Assembly (NCBI GenBank): GCA_009617715.1
Contig: VTFK01000581.1
Span: forward strand, 84,796-148,795
DNA: 64,000 bases
Direction of reading: 5' to 3'
From: Plectrocnemia conspersa
Lineage: Eukaryota; Arthropoda; Insecta; Trichoptera; Polycentropodidae
Positions 25,820-36,664 of this stretch are shown piece by piece. Position 1 is the stretch's first letter. Every line of letters starts with the position of its first letter. The position numbers and the translations under genes are program-made. The notes under the pieces are model-generated. The model saw only the letters and a list, made by a program, of their open reading frames with translations, did not search any database and was not told where the DNA came from.

Positions 25820-27113
25820 TAAATTTTATTTTATTTTTATTTTTTAGATTAAATTAAGACCATTATGGCCTAACAGGTTACCCCAATGCGCCACAATGGT
25901 CGAAAACAAATTTTAAATTTATAAAACATAAAAAACGTATATATACATAAATATAACAATACTTAAACATAACAAAAAATTATAAAATATTAATATTAAA
26001 TGATACAAACTGGATCAGATCCTCGTAGCTAACATTAAATAAGTCAATATGTAATACCAGCGTATTAAGGAGCCGGATGGCCACAGCTATAGGCGAGTCG
26101 GCAAGTGCGGATGTCCTAGCCCTAACGGCCATCAAAAGAGGTCTCGATCGTGATTCTCGAAAATGTTCCGGAACCCAAAACTGGAATTCCTCGAGAATAG
26201 CTGGATTGTCGACAGCACCTTTTAGTAATTTAAAAAAATGCTTAGCGACATACAGCTTTCTGCGAGAACTCAGCGAATCATATCCCAACGCTCCTAAAAG
26301 AAAGGCGCTGGGATATAAGTACGGATAATAAGCAAATGTCCTTTTGTAAAGGTATCTTAAATACTTTTTTTGAATTTTTTCCACTAAAAGGGAATATTTG
26401 GCTATTCGAGGATTCCAAATTATAGATCCCGATTCAAGAATGCTAGGAACTAAGGTGTCATAGAGGATGCGATTAACTGACGGATCGTCAAAGTGAAAGG
26501 CGTTCCTCATAACAAAGCCGAGCATCTTGGAAGATTTATCACAGACGTCGTGTATGTGTAGAGAGAACCTCCATTTGCTCTCGAAAGTGATTCCGAGATC
26601 TTTAGTGGAAGTTTTTTTAGTCAAAATAATACCACCGAGATGGTAGAAATAAGCTGATGGCGAACGGGATCGAAAAAAATGACACAGTATGGCACTTTCC
26701 GACACTAAAGGGCAGACGGTTAATGGAAGCCATCTCCATAGAGAGTCTAAATCACTTTGTAGAGAGAAGGAGTTCACAACAGAACGAATGCATTTATTTA
26801 ATTTTAAATCATCTGCGTACAGAAGAAAACTTGAATTTTTAATTGCTGTATTTATGTCATTAAAAAATAACACAAAAAGCAGAGGTCCCAGATTGGATCC
26901 TTGAGGAACCCCCGAAGGGGTAAAATATTTTTTTGACAATCGTCCACCATATGCTACAAACTGTCTACGATTGCTTAAATAACTCGAGAATAACCGAGTT
27001 AAATTATCTGAGCAACCGAGGTTCGACAATTTTTTTAATAATAACCTATGACAAACTTTGTCAAAGGCTTTCTTAAAATCTGTATACACGACGTCTACTT
27101 GAATATAAGACAA
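25820..27113 (-). pseudogene. Non-LTR retrotransposon RT, 5'-truncated (longest frame in window)
   Basis: A 377-codon minus-strand frame (27113-25980) covering most of a LINE reverse transcriptase. First catalytic Asp in YTDFKKAFDKV (residues 10-20), SGVPQGSNLGPLLF (67-80) and the YADD box (99-102), then the thumb and C-terminal region (KDLGITFESKWRF at about 171-183). Residues about 128-147 are out of the ancestral frame: the +1 frame there reads NRLPFSVGKCHTVSFF, the expected family sequence, and the main frame resumes with RSRSPSAYFYHLGG. Two compensating indels (about 26672-26732) therefore keep the frame open. The 3' UTR ends in an A-rich tail (minus strand, about 25822-25850). The 5' end is truncated at about 27113, typical of LINE insertions. 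Clade Jockey/CR1-like. Probably inactive, with no endonuclease domain. Confidence 0.9.
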
Positions 27114-27780
27114 TTAATTTGGCAAAATTTACTTCATGATTCGGAATTTAAAACTAATAAAATATATTGTTTAAATATTGAGTTAAATTAAAAATAGTAA
27201 TTTAATTTATTTAAAAAAAAATATGTACGTAAATGTAAAAACAAGGACCATGGATAACAATTTACACGTCTAGGTTTTTAATGGCTGGTACAGAATTTAC
27301 CAATTCCAGGTAAAATGGTTAGGAATTAATTACCAAATATTTTTATCGTCATATATTGATGAAGTATCTCTAAATAACCAATGATATTTTATTTTCAATT
27401 CAAAAAATATTTATTGCGGATGACATAGATGCATTTGGACTGTAATGGTATAACCATTTTGGGCATGACATACATGCCGTTGGACTGTCAGTTTTGTGCA
27501 TTTCAAAACATCTAGAAACATATATTTAAATACAAAAAAATAACTAAAAGAATATTTATTTTACCACCAGATATGTAACACAAAATAGATAACTGGTTAC
27601 AATTTATTATCTGGTTCAATACAATGACTAATTTAAGTATTTTTAAAAGTATATATATATATATATATTAATAAATATATAATACTAATTCAATCCGATA
27701 ACATCAGTAAAATAGACTATATATATTTATCCATATAATTTTACGTAGTTTATTCGTATGAATCTAGGTGTATACATTTA
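27114..27780. other. AT-rich spacer with (TA)n run
   Basis: A TA microsatellite lies at about 27649-27668. The strings atttggactgtaatgg (27432) and gttggactgtcagt (27479) form a loose local direct repeat. No gene. Confidence 0.4.
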
Positions 27781-27784
27781 CACG

Positions 27785-28240
27785 TTAACGTTCAGAAACA
27801 CCGCCGCAAATAAAAGTTGCAGATTTCTTACGCTTTAATGCATACGAAATGTTGAGGTTTCTTCGAAAGCATGCCGACTGACAGACTCGGAGGCTGATCA
27901 AAGTGACCACAGAACCAGCCCCGACTGCACCTGGGGGAAGAATTTCACCCCTGAAATAATCCATAACGTTGCCCACATCCCCATCTATCCGCACACATAC
28001 ACCGAAGTAATACCTAGTACCTTCTTCCCTTTGTTTTGCCTCTTGGTGGCCATTTTCGCTGTGAGGCTTATGCATGCATTATTAATCACGCCACATTATA
28101 CCGAATTGTGGGACGTATAGCCCGATGGTTAATCAATTCTTCTGGGATTACCGCCAAATTAAATAGGTTAAGGTTTAAATATTTACGTAATTATGGTTTG
28201 CGAACTTTCTTAGCACACTTTGATTGACTTTTAGGTAATG
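27785..28240. other. Balanced-composition block, unidentified
   Basis: The minus-strand frame 27785-28075 (96 codons) lies here and contains no recognised domain. The plus-strand frame 28036-28227 overlaps it. It could be a decayed exon or an enhancer. Confidence 0.25.
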
Positions 28241-28629
28241 CTAATCACATGCAGATTTTCAGCGTTTGAAACTTCTTACTTAATTGAAACGTATTTTTGA
28301 AGTAATTATTTTAAGAACGGATCTTTTAATTAATAAATACTGAGTGTGCTACCTGGATACATAACATAATATACAAAGAATATTAGAAAAGGTTTTGCTT
28401 TTAAATTTCCAAATAAATTATAACTAACGTAGTTTTTTAAATAATCTGGTTCTTCTTCACTTAAAAAATGAAGATTACTAATTTATTGCTATTATTTTTT
28501 TTAATTTAATTTAAATAGATGATAATTAAAAAAAGTCATTAATTTTTTTTACTGATTAATCTATATACATAGTTAATATATATTAAAAGTGTATGCTAAA
28601 TTAAAACCAAAGAGGATGAGAACTGGGTG

Positions 28630-28960
28630 TAAAAACAAAATATTTACAGGACCTCAATTTGCCGCCGTCGGTCATCCGCTAATGTACAAATTAAGGTTAC
28701 AATGAAGCAAATTGCCAAAGTGTTTACGAAAGCGGCTCAACATAAAAAGGCCCTTGCTGGGGTCCGGGTAACGCAAAGTTAGCCCTTTCAAATTTGGCCA
28801 TTGTATTTTTGACAGAGACGGAGACTCCAACCTTTTGCCAATGCAAAGCCTCGGCTGTATCCCGTTACTTTTCGGGTCTAAAATATACAATAAGTTTTCT
28901 TGAACCCAAACCCCTCCAATCCGAAGTAAAAAATCCCCTACCTTCAATATGGTTTTGCTA
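28630..28960. other. Balanced-composition block, unidentified
   Basis: About 330 bp of complex sequence between A/T deserts. Overlapping frames occur on both strands (28672-28971 minus, 28794-29069 plus), neither with motifs. I cannot tell coding from regulatory origin. Confidence 0.25.
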
Positions 28961-31859
28961 TCAAATTTCAACTCATATTTTATTTTTATCGCTTAATAAT
29001 AAAAAAAACTTTCAGAGTATTATTATAAATAAAAAACGCAATTTGCATAATAGTAATTTATACATATAACTATATTCTACATTACATTTAGCTTCAGGAA
29101 AAATATGTATATATTATGTTCTCTTAAAATCACGTTCGTGTAACTATTATATTATTATTCCTTATTCAACTTCAATTTTTATACAATACCAATAACAAGC
29201 AAGAACCAGAAATAAAGTAATTTTTAATAAGAAGCGGTTTTCCACTTTCGCATTGTAACTAACAACTATGTAAAGTAGTCTGTTTATTTGTGTGTTATTT
29301 ATTTCTGCTTCTCTGATCTAAAATATAAATATTTTATGTAGTCATATTTTTATTATATTGCACAAAACATAAAAGCGCAATTTATGTACATAGATAGTCA
29401 ATGATATGTTTTTGTATGTAATGTAATAAGCTGATTTAAAATATGTTATGTGAAAAAGATATTTAAATGCCATGTTACAGTCTTAACTAACTAGTAGTCA
29501 TTAAATAAATTAAATAATTAGATTAATAAATTATTTAATTAAAAATGATAATTATTATCATACCAAAAATACCAAGACTATAATGAAACATTTTTTTTGT
29601 TCATGGTTGTTATAGTTTAAGTAATGTTTAATTTGTTACCTATCTAAAGCTATTTAATATAGTTATATCTTCTTGGCATACTAATTTGTAATATTTTTGG
29701 CTTCAGGAATAAATAAAATAAATATTTTTTTTAATAAAATAAATGATTGGATCACTTTCCTTGCTTTAAATTATCATTATTAACTCAGCCTTGGTGAAGC
29801 GGGGGATGTTAGTACCCCATTTAATATTTTTTTTTTGTTTTATTCCTTATATTATCAAAATTATATTTAAAGTAATTTTATTACAAAATGTTATGATAAG
29901 TCAGCATTTTAAGTATTATCTAAAAAATCTATGTAAATGAAAACGTAATAAAAAAGTCACTTGTAATTTCACATTCTAAGCAAAAAAGATAGGTGTCGAA
30001 AAAGACAAAAGTTAAAAACTAGAAATATCATAGCAGACAAGAATAAGATAGAGACGCTTTTTCTCTATCGTTCGAATTCACTAAAAAATAAAACATATTA
30101 ATTAAAAATATAAGCATCCTTGGAATATTAGGGTTTAATTAGAAAAATTAGCTTACAGAAAATTTAAAATATTACAAACTACTTAAAAAATAAAAAAGGG
30201 CTTTGAAATTTGCATTAATTACTTAACAAAATTTTTTTTCATATATCCCAACCTTTTAAAAATCTGCTAAAATTCATCCGATAAAAAACCCGATAAGGGT
30301 CCCAAAATTCCGATTATTTTATTACCATCTATTTTTAAATTTTTCTTTCGCCTTAATTTTAAAAGGTTATTTTGTTTGCTCCTTAAATTACAACCACCAT
30401 TGTTTCATTTTATTTTCTCATTTTTTAATGAATTGTATACATGCTAATAAATTAGTAACATGTATATAATATACATATATATTTAAAATGTAATAAATAT
30501 TATTTATATAATTAAAATAAACGTTTTAAAAATACATAAAAATAACCAATATATTATTTCAGAATAAAAGTCTGTCTATACATTCATTTTCATTCGATAC
30601 TCTAAAATTTTATCAGAGTTATTTTTATATCCAGTGAAACGAGTAACTTTTTAATTAAACAAAAAAACAAAGCTTGATGTTTATGTATTGTTTGTGTAAT
30701 TCAATCGAATGCACCAAACTCAATAGATTAAAATATACATTTTTTAACGTCACGTGAAAAACGTGAATTAATCATCTGTAAATTTCGGCAAAGCAAACAT
30801 TGTCGTACATTTTCCATTCAACGCGCTATAATGTGTGAATATTTATTGAATGTATATTCACATGCCATTTCAATATATTCAAGAGCCTAATTTTAATTCA
30901 GAACCGCTTAAAAAATAATATTTGCAATAACCATATTATATATTTTTAAAAGTCTGCTTCATGTTTACAAATTTTTGATTACACTTACATTTTATTTTTG
31001 CAGTAATGGTCCAATAAAATAAAATTAGGTACAATAGTATTTTAATAATTATTTTTTTGTAATTTATATAAAAATAATATGTAGTTATAATTGGAAAGTA
31101 AGATTTTAGAACCACTCATGTGTCGTCTATTGTTCGTGAGCATGGGACATTTTTAATATATTAATATGCTTATCATAAAAACACGTGAAACGGCTCACCC
31201 GTCCCAATATATTGTTAACAGCAAAAATGTGTTTCAAAGGATTAACCAAAACTTAATGAAGTGCGGACCAATGTCTAACATTGAAAGCATAATTAAATTT
31301 TAAATGGTAATTTTATAAACTTCTATTTATGGATAACCTAATTGTACATGCAGAATTTACTCTTTTCTTATTTGCAAAAGTGAAGAGTGAATATTTTTTG
31401 TTACTTCTTAAACGATAATAAATAATAATTATATAATAAAATAATCTGTTCATATCTCGTACTAGCGGCGCTAACCATCTACCGATAGGATAGCGAGCAA
31501 GCAATACTATCATGAATCACTGACGATAAATAATATCAATAACTCACTGACGGTAAAAGTTTTTTTTTGTGTACGGCCGTCCCCCAAGTATGTAATGTGT
31601 AAATATAAAAAATAAAAATGTAATATTCGCATTTTTATTTTTTTGTTGAATGGCAAATGTTTGATGACGCCGAAACGAAATGTGTCATAAAACTTACATT
31701 GTGAAACAATATTTTCAGACAGAAATTTCTTGTCCCTTTTTGATACATCGTTCTCACTATCCACTTAATCTCTAAATATAAGAATAGCTAGAGAATTTCA
31801 CATCTTGAAAATTGTGTGAAATATATATTTAATATGAAGAAATCAAATATTATAGAGAA
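28961..31859. other. AT-rich intergenic
   Basis: No coding signature, terminal repeats or RNA genes seen. Minus-strand frames at 31313-31764 are unsupported. Confidence 0.4.
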
Positions 31860-31870
31860 ATTAAAATGAT

Positions 31871-31965
31871 AGGGTACCCGTTAAAAATAACGAGGTGTTC
31901 GGTTATTTAAAAAATAAAAAAAATACCCGGGTACCCGATTCTGGTTCTACCCGGGTTAAAAGCTC
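31871..31965. repeat. Relic with repeated gggtaccc motifs (hAT-like end?)
   Basis: Contains gggtacccg (31872), acccgggtacccga (31924) and acccgggtta (31949) within 90 bp. Clustered palindromic motifs of this kind are found at hAT termini (compare cccggga in the 579-1218 element), but no full terminus or target duplication could be paired. Confidence 0.35.
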
Positions 31966-32065
31966 AAGGGACACTGTTATAAAAACCCACAACGCGGTAC
32001 AATATCTCTTTATGGGAACATTTTTTTGTACTTAATAACTTTTATTCAATAGTATATTCATTATT

Positions 32066-32239
32066 AAGAGTCAGTGCGCAATAATATCGTTTTACGCGTA
32101 ATGATATTGTGCTTTTAAATTTATGCCTTGTTAGTCGTTCGCCGTGAAATCAACCAATTCATTGAGAATGAGCAATCTCAGGGCATAAATTAAAATATTA
32201 TGATTACGCGTTAAACGATGTTATTGCGCATTGACTCTT
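32066..32239. mobile_element. Hairpin MITE, about 174 bp
   Basis: The left arm aagagtcagtgcgcaataat pairs with the right arm whose complement is aagagtcaatgcgcaataac. Pairing continues through acgcgtaat and on to ggcataaatt/aatttatgcc, so the arms occupy about 60 bp on each side. The unpaired centre (about 32130-32185) is short and non-coding. The target duplication is unclear (TTA/TTG-type flanks). The superfamily cannot be assigned from the ends alone. Confidence 0.75.
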
Positions 32240-32559
32240 GAAAATAAATAAACTATATTTTAAAATCTTTATATATCACCATATATTAATAAATACCTAG
32301 TAACATATAATAACATATAATAAATAATTCAAGCATACTTTAATATAATTTTATTATTACTTTTTACTATTGTGACTTTTTTAGTATATATAATATTGTA
32401 TCTAATATGTAAAATATAAAAACTATTATTGTACTACTTTTATAATATAATAATTTCAAATTAAATTTAAATTAAAAATGTATACAATAACTAATGTCCT
32501 TTTAAAATAAAATACACTTATAAAATGCATATATGAAGGTCTAAGGATTTTTATTTTTC

Positions 32560-33250
32560 ATCGCCGCATCTTGGCAGCCACTATACAATTCTGAAAGTCG
32601 CAAATATCACCTGACATGTCTGAAACGTATCCGTTTTTCGATTTTTATTATGACTATTTTGCTTCATTTTCTCCTCCTTCATCTTCCGTTCGGTTTGCAC
32701 TAAATAAAAAAACTTGGCAAACCACCTCTTGGCGCATTTCACTTCATTTTTTTTCAACAAGCAAACACCGCTACACAACCATAAGCGACTGACTTACAAC
32801 TCTTATCTATATAAAATACCACAGGTTTTTAAGGCATGCACACCGACTAATCCCTTAGGATTTGAGAGATGCATATATTTTGCAACACCAGCTTCAGATG
32901 CATCTGTAGCAACGGCAAGACAAGAAACATCCAATATACAACCAAGATACATGTAGAATAGAGTGGGATGCATTCGTTAGTCATGCATGTCTAAGTATTT
33001 GAATTTCATAAATTAACATAGTGTGTGCTAAATAAATTACATTAATACACACACAGAGGCGTTGTTTGCGCGTGTGTGAGGTCGGGATATAATTACTGTG
33101 GTTTCTTGGTGAAAGTTTAACCCTGCGTGGTAATTTGCTCGAAATTTATGTGAGATATTCCGAAGCTATGGGATCCATGTATACTAATTTGTGAGCAATA
33201 TCCCGCGTATTGGGATCCATTTATTTGATCTGTAGATTGCTAATATGCTA
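32560..33250. other. Balanced-composition region, unidentified
   Basis: Contains overlapping frames on both strands (32581-32778 minus; 32714-32956 plus) and CpG-bearing patches up to about 33200. No family recognised and no consistent splice signals. Confidence 0.25.
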
Positions 33251-33378
33251 CTTCTAAGAATACCTGATGTAATGTTTAAAAATAAAATCTATGATATTGG
33301 TAGCTGTCGATGGAATTATAAAATATAAATAATATATTTATATATGCGGTAATGGGTGCTGTTCTAGAGAATTTTTTA

Positions 33379-33577
33379 TACTAGGGGATGGGATTGAATA
33401 TCGTAGAATCCTGGGAATGGGTATCAAAAAAATAAGAACAGAATATATTATTTAAATATTTAATCTGACTCTATCTTTTATATTAGCTCTACACTCAAAA
33501 ATTTTATCGGTTTGTCACATTCGTAATTTAATTTCATCTTTTTTATTATTTTTTGTCAAAGTGTAACACCCCTAGTA
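33379..33577. repeat. Possible small inverted-repeat element
   Basis: A 9-bp inverted repeat tactagggg/cccctagta bounds 199 bp of AT-rich non-coding sequence, with an (AT)n run at 33578-33595 next to it. The ends are short, so this could be chance. Confidence 0.3.
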
Positions 33578-33595
33578 ATATATATATATATATAT

Positions 33596-34502
33596 GGTTT
33601 ATTATTTTGCTGTTTTATAGATAATGGGATAATACATAAATAATAAGCATGTATTAAATATTTTAAATTAGTTTTAAAAGCTATTCAAATATGTGTCTAG
33701 GCCTTGTGAATATTTAGAGGTATAAATTTACTACAAATATTGCAAGAATGATCAACAAAACATACTGAACCTCAGTAGGGCGGACAAAGGCCTTTCGAAG
33801 TCTAATCCTAAAAGAAGAGTTTTCCGCATTTTTATTTTTTAAATAACTAAGCTTACACAGCTAGGGTCTGTATAAACCGAAAGCCGGAAGGTCTTAATCC
33901 TTTGCGCATGCAGGTGGATGTCTTTTGCTGTACGTATTCCTCTACCTAGACATATGTTTATTTTCTGCCCATTTTTCCAGTTGGTATTTGGCCATGCTCG
34001 CTGACCCGCACTAATCTGGTTTACCAAGACCACCCGGTTAATACGAACCCCCTGTCCCTAGAAAGCTATTTGAATAATATGCGGAAAACTTGGATCTAAT
34101 AAACATTGGAATTATCAGTGGAAGAAATTTCACTCTATTTTTTTGCTTTTCCTCTCGCACGTTTACACCCCATTTCTTCCGGATATTAAAATATCGATTT
34201 GTGTTCGGCGTTTCGCTTTTGCAATGTAAATGTTTGTATTGAAATGTATAATGCGTGTATTTTTATGGAGTCCGATGGAAATCGCTGTTTGCGATTTGAC
34301 CGGATCTTACTCGGGTTTCAAAGGGAGGTGCTATATTTTTACACTTTGTAAATATTCTAGAAGCACATTAATAATTTGTGTTATACAAATAAATTGTATA
34401 CATGTTTATTTAATTACAAATTTAACAACAAAAAAATCATGCAAAATATACAGTAAGGTACACCATAGTTTATATTTAACTAAAAATATTTCATATTTAA
34501 CT
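33596..34502. other. Intergenic, no gene seen
   Basis: A moderately balanced patch at 33780-34060 and 34150-34330. The frame 34230-34670 overlaps the left end of the hAT element and is not considered real. Confidence 0.4.
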
Positions 34503-34510
34503 CTCAAAAT

Positions 34511-35958
34511 CAGCGTTTCCCAACATTTTTTGGCTCGCGTACGATTTGGTAGTACATCACGCTTAATTGTACCACTTCATAAAAATGATTGTATTTCGAG
34601 AAATTTGTTATTCTATTTGCATTATAAATTTTATAGGGTGACTTTATTTCCCAGAACTCAATTTATTTAAGTTTAAAAAAATACCAAAGGTTTTATTTTT
34701 TCTGATAACAATGAGACATTTGAAGCTACATATCACAATGTTTTTTTTTAAATAAAAGGAGCTGAAACTCATTTCTTGTCGAAATTCAAAACCAGGACAT
34801 TTAAGGAAGTATTTTTTTAACAACTAATTTTTATTAAAAAAAAATTACATAGAATTAAATTAAATTATTTATATTAGAAAAAATGAAATGCGCCGCAGGC
34901 AATTTTTTTCCAAAAATGACTGATATCACTAGAAAATATATCTATAATATATAAAATTAATTAAACACGGTAAATGTAAAAATTCTTGTCATTTTTACAA
35001 TTTTATTGCGCCGCAGGCAAAATTTTTGTTTTAAATATAATAATATTCCTGAAATTGTATTTAAAAATATTTTTATTACCGAAGCTTTCTATTAATTATT
35101 GAAAATAATAGTTATGAAAGTGTTGCTTAAGATTAAAATACATTGTTATCAAGTTATAAGTTTAATTTTTAAATAAATTTTACAAAAATAAAAGCACAAT
35201 AATATAAGCAAAATAAATTTAATGAGATCCTTGTGCCTGTTTCGAACAACATAAATTTTTGAAATTTGCTTCAAAATATGTGAGATATACCCTTAAATCT
35301 ACATCTACGTCAAATTTGTTTCGATACTTATTTAAAAAAAAATATATTAAGAAAAAGCTCTTTCTACTAATTCCGTACTAGTGAAAGGATTTGAGAGCTT
35401 TTTCAGAAAATTCTTCATGTTCTATATCGATGTTTAACCAACTATTAATTAGATTGTTTCGTTAGAATTTTACTTGTATAGTTTTGTCACTTGATAAGTC
35501 TATTAAATCTTTTATTGATAACGATGAAGCTTTTTCTAAATTTTCTGCATAGAAGGGGTTTGAAATCAAATTATTATCTTTGTTTTTGGGTTTTGGAAAA
35601 TACTCCATGAAATACGATTTTAATCCTGTTAAATGAACTATTATATGTTCTCGTAAATCTTGACACAAGCTAACCTTATTTTCAACCAAAAAAGTATGTA
35701 GAGTTTCGAATACTTCCGGTTGATTGTTTTCAATACACTGTATCCAAAAATCTAATTTCTTAATCATACTTTCAATTTTATCATTAACATTTAAGATCGT
35801 CATCAAATTTTTTTGTAAAATTACATTTAAGAAAAAAAAAAAAATTTAAATGATATTTTTATGACTGATTTTTTTTTTACTTTTTACGTCCGCCATTACT
35901 GATTATTTTTCGCGAACCATCAACTATCCACTCGCGTACCACAGGTTGGGAATCGCTG
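34511..35958 (-). mobile_element. hAT element (ZBED5-like) with both termini, internally deleted
   Basis: The left end cagcgtttcccaacatttttt and the right end (complement cagcgattcccaacctgtgg) form hAT-type termini, both followed inward by cgcgtac. Flanking 8-mers ctcaaaat (34503-34510) and ctctaaat (35959-35966) differ at one position, consistent with an aged 8-bp target duplication. The 1448-bp copy retains only the 3' third of a transposase on the minus strand (separate entry). The rest is AT-rich non-coding DNA with two gcgccgcaggcaa motifs (about 34890 and 35010) that may be subterminal repeats. Confidence 0.87.
35219..35806 (-). pseudogene. ZBED5/SCAND3-like hAT transposase C-terminal region
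   Basis: An open 114-codon frame (35806-35462) opens with VNDKIESMIKKLDFWIQCIE, followed by the family pattern of a histidine-leucine helix, YFPKPKN, LISNPF and LIDLSSDKTI. Past the stop, minus-strand sequence in shifted frames continues with EFSEKALKSF, KYRNKFDVDVDLRVYLTYF and NLCCSKQAQGSH, then a stop at 35219-35221. This is the canonical C-terminal end of ZBED5-type hAT transposases, in which domesticated vertebrate genes also arose. The N-terminal BED finger and most of the RNase H-like catalytic core are absent, so it cannot transpose. Identified by motif order only. Confidence 0.82.
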
Positions 35959-36132
35959 CTCTAAATCAATAGTTCTTAACAAGGGCAAAAATTCACTAGT
36001 CTGTGGTATTTTTTTAATTTTTTTAATTTAATAAGATTTATAGTATTCTATTCAATGATATGCATTTTTCTGGCCAAATTCAAGGGGAAGCAAATGTACC
36101 CATCTACCCCATAAAACGACATCCCTGTTTAA

Positions 36133-36330
36133 AATTCACGTCAAAAATAATAAAATCATTACAGTAGAAACGCTCGGTTATCTTTGATTTACAATAATAA
36201 CTGAACATCAAATGAGGCATATCTTAACCGATTTCCCAATAAGAGAGCGCAAAAAACAATTATCACTTCTCAGAAGTCAAAAATCCACGTCAAAAGCAAT
36301 AAAATCGTGCCGTCGCCGTCGCAGTGGGAA
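36133..36330 (+). repeat. Direct partial copies of the foldback arm
   Basis: 36218-36330 repeats the left arm of the 36431-36664 foldback almost exactly: gagagcgcaaaaaacaatta, then the cttctcagaagtc, cacgtcaaaagcaataaaat and gcagtgggaa motifs. A more diverged third copy of the distal part (cacgtcaaaaataataaaat to gaaacgctcgg) lies at 36133-36176. Spacing between equivalent points is 149 and 209 bp. Confidence 0.8.
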
Positions 36331-36430
36331 ATTATTTCTAAATTTAAAATAAAAATATTCAAAAAGAAAATGCGTTTCACAACAATATTACGACTTGTAA
36401 TAAGTGAGAATTGAATTAAGGAACATATCT

Positions 36431-36664
36431 AAACCGAATTTTGACCAATAGGAGAGCGCAAAAAACAATTATCCCTTCTCAGAAGTCAAAAATCCACGTC
36501 AAAAGCAATAAAATCGTGCCGTCGCCATCGCAGTGGGAACGCTCGTTGCCGAGCATTCCCACTGCGACGGCGCCAACACGATTTTATTGCTTTTGACGTG
36601 AATTTTTGACTTCTGAGAAGGGATAATTGTTTTTTGCGCCCTCCTATTGACCAAAATTAGGTTT
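36431..36664. mobile_element. Foldback / long-hairpin MITE, about 234 bp
   Basis: Two arms of more than 100 bp are near-perfect reverse complements around a centre near 36548 (gctcgttgccgagc). Arm landmarks are gcgcaaaaaacaattatccc, cttctcagaagtc and cacgtcaaaagcaataaaat. Two further direct copies of one arm lie upstream, so the locus can fold in more than one way. There is no coding sequence. It may be a MITE or foldback element whose arm amplified locally. The superfamily is unknown, and no clear target duplication was identified. Confidence 0.82.

Noticed and set aside
32581..32778. A minus-strand frame with a Lys/Arg/Met-rich stretch (TERKMKEEKMKQN) faintly like the end of a homeodomain
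   Set aside because: The W-F-x-N-R core is not in frame, no helix 1/2 is seen upstream, and the resemblance rests on a few basic residues.
33379..33577. Firm call of a MITE with tactagggg ends
   Set aside because: Only 9 bp of inverted repeat and no target duplication. Kept only as a low-confidence repeat.
34230..34670. 146-codon plus-strand open frame
   Set aside because: It spans the left border and target duplication of the hAT element, so it cannot be an ancestral gene. Composition is typical of chance translation.
36133..36664. A CRISPR-like array, suggested by repeated direct arms
   Set aside because: Eukaryotic context, repeats over 100 bp, one copy inverted and no regular spacers. 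It is a foldback-type repeat.
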